Below, in pieces: positions 25,465 to 35,664 of a stretch of DNA of 51,374 bases. The notes under the pieces are model-generated. The model did no database searches. It saw only the letters and a list, made by a program, of their open reading frames with translations, and had not been told where the DNA came from. The stretch's first letter is position 1, and each line of letters opens with the position of its first letter. The position numbers and the translations under genes are program-made. The DNA is from Microbacterium aurantiacum. Its GTDB lineage: Bacteria; Actinomycetota; Actinomycetes; Actinomycetales; Microbacteriaceae. Location of the stretch: NCBI RefSeq assembly GCF_002872075.1, contig NZ_PGGU01000008.1, positions 1 through 51,374 of the forward strand, given 5' to 3'.

Positions 25465-26762
25465 CGACGCCGCGCCGGCGGCTGGGGCGCCTGCTCGGCT
25501 CCGCGGAGATGGCGCGAGCATTCACGCTCGCCGTGCTCACCGCGATCTTCGGCTCCTTCGCGATCCAGAGGATGACTTCGCCGGTCACCCTCGCCGCGGT
25601 CATCGCGGTCCTCTGCGTACTCGGCGCAGGCATCCTCTTCGTGCGGCGTGAGGAACTGTCGCTGCTGCGGATCGCGCCGTCGTCGCTCCTCGCGTTCATG
25701 GGCTGGGCGCTGGTCAGCTTCGTGTGGACCACCGACCGCACCGACACGCTCTTGGGCTGGATGTCGCTGTTCGGCTTCGCCTTCCTCGCGATCACGGTCG
25801 GCCACATCCGCGACACCCTGCAGACGGTGCGGGCGATCGGGGATGCGCTTCGGGTGCTGCTGGCCGTCTCGTTGGGCCTCGAGATCCTCTCCGGGGTCCT
25901 CCTCGACCTGCCGTTCACGTTCCTCGGCATCCAGGGGCAGCTCGCGATGGGCGGCCCCGTGCAGGGCATCTTCGGAACCCGGAACATGCTGGGCTTCGTC
26001 GCCGTCATCGCCCTGATCACCTTCGTCATCGAATGGCGCACGCAGTCGGTGAACCCCCCGGTGGCCGTCGCGTCTGTCGGCGTGGCCGGTTTCCTGGCGC
26101 TCCTGTCGTCTTCCCCCACCGTTCTGGTGCTCGCCGTGGCCGTCGGCATCGCATCCACCGCCCTGATGATCGTCCGGCATGCCCCCGCCGAGCGTCGCAA
26201 CGTGGTGCAGTGGGCGCTCGGCGGTGTGGTCGCGGCGGGTCTGACCTTCGCGTTCGTGCTCCGCCACCAGATCATCGCGATGATGGATGCCGGATCCGAT
26301 TTCTCCGTGCGCGCGACGCTGTGGAACACCATCCTCGACTTCTCGGCTGTGAAGCCGTTGCAGGGCTGGGGGTGGTTCGGCCCGTGGCAGCGCGGAGAGT
26401 ATCCCTTCACGTACATCAACTTCCAGCTCGACGAACGGCACGAGACGGCCCTGAACGCGTACTTCGACGCCCTGCTGCAGCTCGGCGCGGCCGGGCTCGC
26501 GCTGTTCCTGCTGCTCGGCGGCGTCGCCCTCATCCGCTCCTGGCTGGTCGCGAGCGTCCGCCGCCCCGTCGTCTATGCGTGGACGCCTCTCGTGCTGGTC
26601 ACGCTCGCCGTCGATTCGATGTTCGAGAGCTTCACGCTGGCCGGGACAGGCTGGTTCATGCTCGTGCTGTGCGCGCTGCGTGCCGGGCAGTCGCGCTCCT
26701 GGCGCGAGCACATCGATGCGGCGCACACCGGAGCCATCCCGACCCTGCGACCGGAGCGGTAG
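25461..26762 (+). CDS. O-antigen ligase/polymerase family membrane protein (second copy)
   Basis: A 433-residue Wzy/WaaL-family membrane protein, related in plan to the preceding gene: about ten helices, loop with VQGIFGTRNMLGFVAVIAL, then FSVRATLWNTILDFSAVKPLQGWGWFG and the ligase-like segment ETALNAYFDALLQLGAAG. The expected AHN histidine is replaced by ETALNAY, so catalytic detail may differ from the first copy. The GTG start overlaps the upstream stop codon, making this a translationally coupled tandem pair. The two could act as polymerase and ligase for different glycans. Confidence 0.87.
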   Translation: MTTPRRRLGRLLGSAEMARAFTLAVLTAIFGSFAIQRMTSPVTLAAVIAVLCVLGAGILFVRREELSLLRIAPSSLLAFMGWALVSFVWTTDRTDTLLGWMSLFGFAFLAITVGHIRDTLQTVRAIGDALRVLLAVSLGLEILSGVLLDLPFTFLGIQGQLAMGGPVQGIFGTRNMLGFVAVIALITFVIEWRTQSVNPPVAVASVGVAGFLALLSSSPTVLVLAVAVGIASTALMIVRHAPAERRNVVQWALGGVVAAGLTFAFVLRHQIIAMMDAGSDFSVRATLWNTILDFSAVKPLQGWGWFGPWQRGEYPFTYINFQLDERHETALNAYFDALLQLGAAGLALFLLLGGVALIRSWLVASVRRPVVYAWTPLVLVTLAVDSMFESFTLAGTGWFMLVLCALRAGQSRSWREHIDAAHTGAIPTLRPER

Positions 26763-26869
26763 ACCGAACCCCCGCGCGGCGTTCTCGGCTGATCCCGAGC
26801 CAGGGCCCGGGTAGGCTGTTGTCAGCTCGCGGCTCCCTGCGGGTGCACAGCTTCCGGAGATCCCACCTC
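26763..26869 (+). promoter_or_regulatory. Intergenic region with candidate promoter for the GlfT1-like gene
   Basis: A weak 5-bp hairpin (CTCGG / CCGAG, 26784-26799) may end the ligase transcript. TAGGCT at 26812-26817 is a candidate -10 box; it would give a leader of about 45-50 nt before the GTG at 26870, which has GGAG 10 nt upstream. Confidence 0.35.
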
Positions 26870-27826
26870 GTGACACACGTCCCCTTCGACCCTGCATCCG
26901 CGACGATCGTCATCGTCACCTTCAACCGATCGCACCTGCTCACCGGCCTCCTCACGAGCATCACCGCGATGGATCCGAAACCCGGCCACGTCGTGATCAT
27001 CGACAATGCCTCGTCGGATGACACGACCGAGGTCGTCGAGTCGTTCCGCGAGGGCATCGGAACCGAGATCGTGTATCGCCGGCTCGAGACGAACACCGGC
27101 GGATCCGGCGGTTTCAGCGAGGGAATGCGCACGGCGTACGAGCTCGGATCCGAGTGGATCTGGATGATGGACGACGACGTCGAGGTGCTCCCCGACGGCC
27201 TCGCTCGTATGGGCAAGTGGACGCCGCGCTTCAAGAGCATCCAGGGTCGTCGATACGACTACGACGGCAGCGAGTTCTACTGGCAGTACCGCATCGCCGA
27301 GCGCATGGGCATCCCGATCCCGTTCGCCCCCTCGGGCTTCGACGAGTCCGGGTTCAAGGAGATGAACAGCGGATGCTTCGAGGGCATGTTCATCCATCGC
27401 TCCATCGTCACTCAGATCGGCCTGCCCGATCCGCGCTTCTTCATCTACTGGGATGACCAGATGTACGGCTGGCTCGCCTCACGGAAGACGACAGCGGTGA
27501 TCGTGGACGAGTTCGTGCTGCGCCGCACCCGTGAGATCAAGCAGTGGGACATGGGCGTCCGTCACATGAACGCGTCCAGCAACGCCTACCGCTTCTACAT
27601 CATGCGCAATCGGGCATACATCAAGAAGTACTACCGGGCGCACGGCGCCTACAACCCAGTTCTCTTCGCTCTCGGCACGTCGATGACCTTCGCCAAGGAG
27701 CTCATCCGTCTCGTCTTCGTGGAGCGCACCGTGCGCGGCACGAGCAATCTGTTCCGTGGACTCCGAGAGGGCGGCAAGCTCAGTCGAGACCGCAACTGGA
27801 AGCCGATGCCACCGCTGGAGGCGTGA
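26870..27826 (+). CDS. Family 2 glycosyltransferase, GlfT1-like galactofuranosyltransferase
   Basis: A 318-residue GT2 enzyme. ATIVIVTFNRSHLLTGLL opens the fold; VVIIDNASSDDT binds nucleotide; NTGGSGGFSEGMRTAY and WIWMMDDDVEVLPDGL (Asp101-103) are typical of the rhamnosyl/galactofuranosyl group; a later WDDQMY segment provides the acceptor-side acids. It lies near Wzt, Wzm and UDP-galactopyranose mutase, the same company that GlfT1 (Rv3782) keeps in mycobacteria, where it adds the first galactofuranose residues to the lipid-linked linker. UDP-galactofuranose is therefore the likely donor. The GTG at 26870 fits the domain start. Confidence 0.85.
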   Translation: MTHVPFDPASATIVIVTFNRSHLLTGLLTSITAMDPKPGHVVIIDNASSDDTTEVVESFREGIGTEIVYRRLETNTGGSGGFSEGMRTAYELGSEWIWMMDDDVEVLPDGLARMGKWTPRFKSIQGRRYDYDGSEFYWQYRIAERMGIPIPFAPSGFDESGFKEMNSGCFEGMFIHRSIVTQIGLPDPRFFIYWDDQMYGWLASRKTTAVIVDEFVLRRTREIKQWDMGVRHMNASSNAYRFYIMRNRAYIKKYYRAHGAYNPVLFALGTSMTFAKELIRLVFVERTVRGTSNLFRGLREGGKLSRDRNWKPMPPLEA

Positions 27827-27828
27827 CG

Positions 27829-28428
27829 ATGAGCGAAAATCAGCCCGAAGTCCGGTGGGCACCCATCCCCCCGAAGCCGAAGAATGGCCGCCGCATCTGG
27901 CTCATCGTCGGGCTCACGGTCACGGCGCTGGCGATCGTCGGCGCACTGCTGTTCTTCCTGCTCCCGCGCGGCGCTGCCACTCCGGACGTCACGCCCTCAC
28001 CCACGACGGCTCCGACTCCGACTCCGACTCCCACCTCGACGCCGACCCAGACGCCGGCTCCCACGCCTCCACCTCCCTCACCGGAACCGGTCGTGACCGA
28101 GCCACCCGTCGCCGATCCCGATCTGGACGCGTTCCGGGATCAGGTGAGCCCCCGGCTCAGCGATGCCATGACCGGTCTCGACATCGTGTCCGAGACGAGT
28201 GGCCAGGAAGCGTTGAGCGTTCTGGACACGCTGCAGGGAGACGCCCAGCACCTCGCAGGTGTCGTGGCCCCCTCGTCGATCCAGGCGACGTGGTACGACA
28301 GCGTCTCCGCCTACGCCCAGCGTCTCGAGGAACTGCGCGCCGCCGTCGACGCCGGGTCCGACACGGCGGGCGCCGTGGATGCGGCGCGAGCAGCGGCGGA
28401 GCACCTGCGAGGCCTCGTCGGGCTCTGA
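27829..28428 (+). CDS. Membrane-anchored protein with Pro/Thr linker, function unknown
   Basis: A 199-residue protein I do not recognise. A short cytoplasmic N-terminus (WAPIPPKPKNGRR), one transmembrane helix (about 24-44), a linker of Pro/Thr repeats (about 50-90, partly encoded by tandem CTCCGA-type hexamers), and an outer domain of about 105 residues predicted mostly helical (DAFRDQVSPRLSDAMTGLDIV ... AAEHLRGLVGL). The ATG has GGAGG 7 nt upstream and follows the GlfT1-like stop by 2 bp, so the two are co-transcribed. The linker suggests the outer domain reaches into the cell wall. Confidence 0.82.
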   Translation: MSENQPEVRWAPIPPKPKNGRRIWLIVGLTVTALAIVGALLFFLLPRGAATPDVTPSPTTAPTPTPTPTSTPTQTPAPTPPPPSPEPVVTEPPVADPDLDAFRDQVSPRLSDAMTGLDIVSETSGQEALSVLDTLQGDAQHLAGVVAPSSIQATWYDSVSAYAQRLEELRAAVDAGSDTAGAVDAARAAAEHLRGLVGL

Positions 28429-28432
28429 GCCC
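28420..28432. terminator. Possible small hairpin at convergent gene ends
   Basis: GGGCT / AGCCC with a 3-nt loop overlaps the stop codon of the anchored protein and lies just beyond the Wzt stop on the other strand. The stem is only 5 bp, so this is weak. Confidence 0.25.
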
Positions 28433-28438
28433 TGCGGA

Positions 28439-29173
28439 TCACAGCGCGTAGTCGGCGTTGTAGCGATCGAGGACTTCGCGGATCGGCGCATCGAGCACCA
28501 GACCGCCCTTGTCGAGGTAGAGGCCGCGCGTGCAGAAGCGCCGGAGATCCCGCTCGTTGTGGCTGACGAAGAACAGCGTTCGACCCTCGGCGAGCAGTTC
28601 GTCGATCCGCTTGTAGCACTTCTCGCGGAAGGCCTTGTCGCCGACGGCGAGCACCTCGTCGACGAGCAGGATCGGCTCGTCGAGCTGCGACACCACGGAG
28701 AACGCCAGACGCACCTTCATCCCGTTGGAGAGATGCTTGTACGGGGTGTCCTCGAAGCCGGCCAGCTCGGCGAAGGCGATGATGCCGTCATACCTGCGCG
28801 AGACCTCGTCGCGGGACATCCCGTGCAGGCCGGCGGTGAGACGGACGTTCTCGCGCACCGTGAGGTCGCCGACGAAGCCGCCGGTGATCTCGATCAGCGG
28901 GGCGACTCCTCCGTCGACGACGACCGTGCCTTCATCGGGGAGCAGCACCTTCGCGACCAGGCGCAGCAGTGTGGATTTGCCCTGGCCGTTGCGTCCGACG
29001 ACGCCGATCGATTCGCCCGGCTGCACGGTGAACGAGACATCGCGCAGGGCCCAGAACTCGCCCGGCCGCGATCGACGGGATGCCCCGGCGAACAGATCTT
29101 TGAACGTACGGTTGCCCCGCCTGTTGCGCCGGAAGTGGACGCCGAGCCCCTGCACTTCGATCGCCGCCGTCAT
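28439..29173 (-). CDS. wzt: ABC transporter ATP-binding protein for glycan export (Wzt, short form)
   Basis: Polysaccharide-type ABC ATPase of 244 residues: Walker A GRNGQGKST (60-68), signature LSNGMKVRLAF, Walker B PILLVDEVLAVGD and H-loop FFVSHNERD. The N-terminal extension before Walker A and the VDEVLAVGD sequence are typical of Wzt/TagH exporters. It has no C-terminal carbohydrate-binding domain, like the galactan exporter ATPase Rv3781 of mycobacteria. AAGGAG lies 5 nt before the ATG, which overlaps the permease stop (ATGA). It converges with the anchored-protein gene across 10 bp. Confidence 0.93.
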   Translation of the reverse strand: MTAAIEVQGLGVHFRRNRRGNRTFKDLFAGASRRSRPGEFWALRDVSFTVQPGESIGVVGRNGQGKSTLLRLVAKVLLPDEGTVVVDGGVAPLIEITGGFVGDLTVRENVRLTAGLHGMSRDEVSRRYDGIIAFAELAGFEDTPYKHLSNGMKVRLAFSVVSQLDEPILLVDEVLAVGDKAFREKCYKRIDELLAEGRTLFFVSHNERDLRRFCTRGLYLDKGGLVLDAPIREVLDRYNADYAL

Positions 29174-29991
29174 CACAGCTCCTTCAGCACGGGGCGCTCG
29201 AGCCGGCCGAAGGTCCATGCTCCCAGCGCGAGGATCGCCAGGCTCATCACGACGCTGATCACGAGGGCGAAGAGGTTCCACTGATCGGGGAAGAACGCCA
29301 TCCGATACAGCATGAAGATGCCGGCGAGCGGATTGAAGGCTCCCAGCGTCTGGGCGATACCGGGCAGATCCGTGACGTTGTAGATGATCGGCGTCGCGTA
29401 GAACATCGCGCGCAGGATCAGCGCCGTCGTCCGCTCCAGGTCGACGTACATGACGCACAGCGGGGCGATGAGCAGCCCCAGTCCGACGAGCAGTACCGTC
29501 TGCAGCAGCATCGCCACCGGCATCCAGAGAATGCCCCAGCCGATCTGGACGACGTTGTTCGGGTCCGTCTCCATCAGCAGGCTGATGACGATGAAAAGCA
29601 CGAGCACCGGGAGCGAGAACAGATACTCGATGCCCTTGCTCAGCACGATGCGGTTCACCCAGATCGTCCGCGGGATCGCCGTGGAGCGCACCAGACGGGC
29701 GTCCTTCTTGAAGGCGCGCGTGAAGTCACTGACCGACGAGTTGAACCACACCCAGGGCAGCAGCGCACTGATCAGGAACACGATGTACGGTTCCTCGCCC
29801 ACGTCGCGGTGGAACACCTGCGTGAAGATGAACCAGTAGATCAGGCTCATCACCAGCGGGTCCAGCACCGACCATACGTAGCCGAGCATGCTGGTCGCGT
29901 AACGCACCTTGAGGTCGCGGGCGGACAGGATCCACAGAGAATGCAGGTATCGCCGGGGCGTCCCCGGCGCCCCGACAGCTGCGTGACTCAC
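29173..29991 (-). CDS. wzm: ABC-2 type glycan export permease (Wzm)
   Basis: ABC-2 permease of about 272 residues with six helices, pairing with the overlapping Wzt gene. Typical features: an amphipathic N-terminus LWILSARDLKVRYATSMLGYVWSVLDPLVMSLIYW (split by helices), the loop RAFKKDARLVRSTAIPRTIWV, and FYATPIIYNVTDLP. It probably exports an undecaprenyl-linked galactan or related glycan. The GTG at 29991 is the first start that fits the family; TAGACT, which includes the glf stop codon, ends 7 nt before it, so a leaderless internal transcript is possible as well as read-through from glf. Confidence 0.9.
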   Translation of the reverse strand: MSHAAVGAPGTPRRYLHSLWILSARDLKVRYATSMLGYVWSVLDPLVMSLIYWFIFTQVFHRDVGEEPYIVFLISALLPWVWFNSSVSDFTRAFKKDARLVRSTAIPRTIWVNRIVLSKGIEYLFSLPVLVLFIVISLLMETDPNNVVQIGWGILWMPVAMLLQTVLLVGLGLLIAPLCVMYVDLERTTALILRAMFYATPIIYNVTDLPGIAQTLGAFNPLAGIFMLYRMAFFPDQWNLFALVISVVMSLAILALGAWTFGRLERPVLKEL

Positions 29992-30001
29992 AATGCCGAG
30001 T

Positions 30002-31982
<1,981 letters not shown>

Positions 31983-31986
<4 letters not shown>

Positions 31987-32390
31987 TCGCCATGCTCGGA
32001 GTCATATTCGCGCTCGCGGTACTGGGAGTGATCTTCACTCTGCTTCTACGGCGGCAACTTCGTGAGAAGTACGCGATCATGTGGCTCCTCATCGGTTTCG
32101 CGATCCTGATTCTCGCGGTCTTCCCCGGACTCCTCGTCGGCCTCTCCGAGCTCCTCAACGTCGAAGTGCCCTCGAACCTGATCTTCGCCCTCGCGCTGGT
32201 CCTTCTGGTCGGTGTCACCCTCCACCTGTCATGGGAACTGTCCCAGGCAGAAGACGAGGTGCGGCGTGTTGCGGAAGAAGTGACACTCCTTCGTGCGGAC
32301 GTCGAATCCCTGATGGCCCAGCGGGGGCGCGAGACAGCGCCGCCGCTCCCTTCGGATCACGAACCCCGAAAGTCCGATGACGACGACTGA
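31983..32390 (+). CDS. DUF2304 membrane protein
   Basis: A 135-residue protein with three hydrophobic helices (about 2-22, 31-55 and 66-86), the DUF2304 signature LREKYAIMWLLIGF after helix 1, and a C-terminal coiled-coil-like cytoplasmic tail (QAEDEVRRVAEEVTLLRADVESLM) ending in acidic residues. DUF2304 genes usually follow polyprenyl-phosphate glycosyltransferases of the preceding type and probably anchor or assist them. It overlaps the GT2 by 4 nt and the flippase gene by 14 nt. Confidence 0.9.
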
Positions 32391-33648
32391 CGGGGCGGCC
32401 CGCGGTTTCCGATGGATTCTGCTCGCCACGGCGGTTGCGGGAGCGTTGGGCTATGTCACCCAGCTGCTCGCCCCCGCACTTCTCGATCCCGCCGCATACG
32501 TCGCGTTCTCGGTCGTGTGGTCGACGATCTATCTCTGTGTCTCTGCCATGTCCGGGATCCAGCAAGAGGTCACTCGCGCCTCGCACCGCTCAAGCGATCA
32601 TGAGCCGAACACGGTTCTGCGCACCTTCACCCTGATCACCGGCGCAGCTGTCGTCGTCGTGAGCTGCATCCTTGGGATCGCCCTCGGCGTCCGCGCAGTG
32701 CCCGTGTCTGCATTCGCGCTCTCCGGGATCTTGGCTATCGGACTGGCTGGCTACCTTCTGACCGCCGTGCTCGGTGGCGTCCTCTACGGCCTCCACCTCT
32801 GGCGGCACGTGGCGCTACTCACGATCGTGGATGCGGCCCTGCGAACGGCGATGCTCGTGATCGCCTTCTTCCTGCAGCTTCCCGTGATCTGGCTCGCCTG
32901 CGCGGTCGCATTTCCTTTCGGTCTCGCATTCTTGGCCATCTGGGCCACGTCTCGGCGCCGGGTCGTCGGCGGGTTCGTTCTCGACGTGCCTTTGGGCGGC
33001 CTGATCCGGAACGTGCTCAGCACAGTCGGCGCAGCCGCATGCACCGGCGCGATGATCTCTGGATTGCCGCTCCTCATCGGTCTCACCGGCACGCGCGAGT
33101 CTCCCGCAGCGCTGGGCGCCGTGATGCTCGCCATCACCCTCTCGCGCGCGCCCATCGTCGTTCCGATCCTCGCATTTCAGAGTTTTCTGATCTCGGCAGT
33201 GTTCCGTGGTCGCGCACGTGCGAGCCCACGCAGAATACTCGCGCTGCTGACCACAGCACTCGGAACCATCTTGTTTCTTGCCATCCTGGCGTTCTTCGTG
33301 GGGCCGTTCCTCATCCACATGATTTCCAGCGGCCGGTACAGCATCGAGGCCGGCATGATGGCAGTCATCGTCGCGAGCGCGGGCCTCGTCGGACTCATGT
33401 GCATCACGGGCCCTGCGCTCGTCGCGGAACGAAAGCACAGCGTGAACATCGCGGGATGGGCGACCGCGGCCGTTTTCACCGTTCTCAGCCTGATGCTCCC
33501 GCTAGATCTGATGACCCGAATCGATATCGCCCTCGCGCTTCCTCCGTGTTTAGGGCTGGTCATCCATCTGGTCGCGCTCCTGCGTCCCGTGCGGCCCGCG
33601 CGACCGTCGGTGACGCCGAGGTTCGCTGATTCGTCTCCGCTAGACTGA
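32377..33648 (+). CDS. Polysaccharide flippase-like membrane protein (Wzx/MATE fold)
   Basis: A 423-residue polytopic protein with about 12 helices and the opening pattern ILLATAVAGALGYVTQLLAPALLDPAAYVAFSV seen in Wzx-type oligosaccharide flippases of the MOP superfamily. It would move lipid-linked glycan units across the membrane, complementing the Wzy-like genes at 24-26.8 kb. Codons end in A or T more often than in the conserved genes to the left, as is usual in variable glycan loci. It overlaps the end of DUF2304 by 14 nt; TAGACT at its 3' end may be the gmd promoter. Confidence 0.82.
   Translation: MTTTDGAARGFRWILLATAVAGALGYVTQLLAPALLDPAAYVAFSVVWSTIYLCVSAMSGIQQEVTRASHRSSDHEPNTVLRTFTLITGAAVVVVSCILGIALGVRAVPVSAFALSGILAIGLAGYLLTAVLGGVLYGLHLWRHVALLTIVDAALRTAMLVIAFFLQLPVIWLACAVAFPFGLAFLAIWATSRRRVVGGFVLDVPLGGLIRNVLSTVGAAACTGAMISGLPLLIGLTGTRESPAALGAVMLAITLSRAPIVVPILAFQSFLISAVFRGRARASPRRILALLTTALGTILFLAILAFFVGPFLIHMISSGRYSIEAGMMAVIVASAGLVGLMCITGPALVAERKHSVNIAGWATAAVFTVLSLMLPLDLMTRIDIALALPPCLGLVIHLVALLRPVRPARPSVTPRFADSSPLD
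33641..33646 (+). promoter_or_regulatory. Candidate -10 box upstream of gmd
   Basis: TAGACT overlaps the last codons of the flippase gene and would start transcription about 40 nt before the gmd ATG, which has its own ribosome-binding site (AGGAG, 7 nt). It could uncouple the sugar-nucleotide genes from the upstream operon. Confidence 0.4.
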
Positions 33649-33690
33649 GTGCGGCCATCGCCCAGACCCTCGCGATCCAGGAGTTCCCCA

Positions 33691-34719
33691 ATGACCGAAA
33701 GCAAGTCGCCGAAACGCGCCCTCATCACCGGCATCACCGGACAGGATGGCAGCTATCTCGCCGAACTGCTCCTGGCGAAGGGATACGAGGTCCACGGGCT
33801 GATCCGTCGTTCGTCGTCCTTCAACACCCAGCGAATTGACCACGTCTACCAGCCGGCCCAGGCTGAGGACCACCGTCTCTTTCTGCACTTCGCAGACCTC
33901 GCGGATGGATCCCGCCTTGTAACCCTCCTCAACGAGATCCAGCCTGATGAGGTGTACAACCTCGCCGCGCAGTCGCACGTCCGCGTCAGCTTCGACGAGC
34001 CGGAGTACACGGGCGACGTGACAGGGCTCGGAACGATCCGACTCCTCGAGGCGATTCGCGCCGCACACATCGACTGCCGCTTCTATCAGGCATCAAGCTC
34101 CGAAATGTTCGGAGCGACGCCGCCGCCACAGAACGAGGACACGCCGTTCTACCCGCGATCCCCGTATGGAGTGGCGAAGGTGTACTCCTACTGGATCACT
34201 CGCAACTATCGCGAGGCGTACGATCTCTTCGCCGTCAACGGCATCCTCTTCAATCATGAGTCCCCCCGTCGAGGCGGCACATTCGTCACTCGTAAGATCA
34301 CGCGGGCTGCTGCCCGGATCAAGGCCGGCCTCCAGGATGAGCTGTACCTCGGCAACCTGGATTCCGTTCGTGACTGGGGCTACGCACCCGAGTATGTCGA
34401 AGGCATGTGGCGAATGCTGCAGCATGACGAGCCGACCGACTATGTGCTCGCCACGAACACCGCGTACACCGTCAAGGATTTCCTGCAGTTCTCGTTCGAG
34501 CACGTCGGGCTGGATTGGGAGAAGTACGTCCGGTTCGATGAGCGGTACCTGCGCCCGACCGAGGTCGATGCGCTCGTCGGAGACTACGGACGCGCCAAGG
34601 ATCTGCTCGGATGGGAGCCGAAGGTGCTCACTCCTCGGCTGGCGCAGATTATGGTCGATGCCGACGTCGCCGCGCTCGAGGTCGAAGGCCGGCACTTCGT
34701 CGATCAGGTTCAGAGCTGA
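33691..34719 (+). CDS. gmd: GDP-mannose 4,6-dehydratase
   Basis: Extended short-chain dehydrogenase (342 residues) converting GDP-D-mannose to GDP-4-keto-6-deoxy-D-mannose. Visible: NADP-binding [35 protein letters not shown], active-site ASSSEMFG and [12 protein letters not shown] (Tyr-x3-Lys), [19 protein letters not shown], and [19 protein letters not shown], all strongly characteristic. AGGAG lies 7 nt before the ATG. The product is the branch point for L-fucose, D-rhamnose, perosamine, colitose and related sugars; the next two genes decide the outcome. Confidence 0.97.
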   Translation: MTESKSPKRALITGITGQDGSYLAELLLAKGYEVHGLIRRSSSFNTQRIDHVYQPAQAEDHRLFLHFADLADGSRLVTLLNEIQPDEVYNLAAQSHVRVSFDEPEYTGDVTGLGTIRLLEAIRAAHIDCRFYQASSSEMFGATPPPQNEDTPFYPRSPYGVAKVYSYWITRNYREAYDLFAVNGILFNHESPRRGGTFVTRKITRAAARIKAGLQDELYLGNLDSVRDWGYAPEYVEGMWRMLQHDEPTDYVLATNTAYTVKDFLQFSFEHVGLDWEKYVRFDERYLRPTEVDALVGDYGRAKDLLGWEPKVLTPRLAQIMVDADVAALEVEGRHFVDQVQS

Positions 34720-34725
34720 CGCCAC

Positions 34726-35664
34726 GTGCGCGTACTCCTGACCGGAGCGGGCGGCATGCTCGGCTCCAGCATCGCCGAGAACTGGCGTTCCCGGCGATCC
34801 GGCGATGAACTCGTCACCCTCGGACGCCGCGAGGTCGACCTCCGGGACTCGACTGCGACCCTCGATGCCATACGCGAGATCGACCCGGATCTCGTCATCC
34901 ACAGCGCCGCCTTCGTCGGCGGGATCGGCGACAAGATCGCCCGCCCGTTGCCCTATCTCCTGGACAACCTCGGTATCGACAGGTCGGTGATCGGCGCGTC
35001 CGTGGAGATCGATGTCCCGAACTTCCTGTACGTGGCCAGCGCGGCGGCGTACCCGGCGGATGCTGCGAATCCGATCGCGGAATCGCAGCTTTTCGGAGGC
35101 TCTCTCGAATCGGCGAATGAGGGCTACGGCCTCGCGAAGCTCACCGGCCTCACGGCCGTAAGGTACGCCGCCCAGCAGACCGGCCACGCTTATCGGTCCA
35201 TCCTGCCCTCCAACCTCTACGGCCCGAAGGACACTTTCTCACCCGAGCGGGCGCACCTGATCGCCTCAACGATCCGAAAGACCCACGAAGCCAAGGCGAG
35301 TGGCGTCGAGAACGTCGAAGTGTGGGGAGACGGCACCGCGCGGCGGGAATTCACGTACGCGCCTGACCTTGCGGATTGGCTGGTCGACGAAATCGACCAG
35401 CTCTCGACCTGGCCCGCGACGATGAACGTGGGCGCCGGTTCGGATCACAGCATCCGTGAGTTCTACGAGCTAGCGGCCGAGATCGTCGGCTTCGATGGAT
35501 CCTTGAGATTCGACCCCACCAAACCGAGCGGCGTGCCCCAGCGTCTGATCGACTCGTCTCTGGCACGCGAGCACGGCTGGCATCCGCAGACGACCATGCT
35601 GGACGGCATGCGCGCCTGCTACGACTCCTACCTGAGACAGATTGTGAACGGAGAACTTCGATGA
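34726..35664 (+). CDS. fcl: GDP-fucose synthase/GDP-colitose synthase homologue with Cys-to-Ala change
   Basis: SDR enzyme of 312 residues of the Fcl/WcaG/ColC group: VLLTGAGGMLGSSI, AAFVGGIGDK, catalytic Ser105, Tyr134 and Lys138 (NEGYGLAKL), SNLYGPKDTFSP and VWGDGTARREFTYAPDLA. With a constant offset of two, these match E. coli Fcl Ser107, Tyr136 and Lys140; His177 matches His179, but the epimerase base Cys109 is Ala107 here (SAAAYP instead of SSCIYP). Ketoreductase activity should remain while C3/C5 epimerisation is doubtful. The GTG start is 6 nt after gmd; the stop overlaps the next gene. Confidence 0.88.
   Translation: MRVLLTGAGGMLGSSIAENWRSRRSGDELVTLGRREVDLRDSTATLDAIREIDPDLVIHSAAFVGGIGDKIARPLPYLLDNLGIDRSVIGASVEIDVPNFLYVASAAAYPADAANPIAESQLFGGSLESANEGYGLAKLTGLTAVRYAAQQTGHAYRSILPSNLYGPKDTFSPERAHLIASTIRKTHEAKASGVENVEVWGDGTARREFTYAPDLADWLVDEIDQLSTWPATMNVGAGSDHSIREFYELAAEIVGFDGSLRFDPTKPSGVPQRLIDSSLAREHGWHPQTTMLDGMRACYDSYLRQIVNGELR

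Noticed and set aside
23977..26897. Long minus-strand frames opposite the two ligase genes (23977-25521 and 25434-26897)
   Set aside because: They are charged low-complexity shadows of hydrophobic membrane-protein genes with good codon usage on the plus strand.
28010..28060. Tandem CTCCGA/CCGACT hexamers that look like a repeat array
   Set aside because: They encode the Pro/Thr linker of the anchored protein; they are too short and uninterrupted by spacers to be a CRISPR array.
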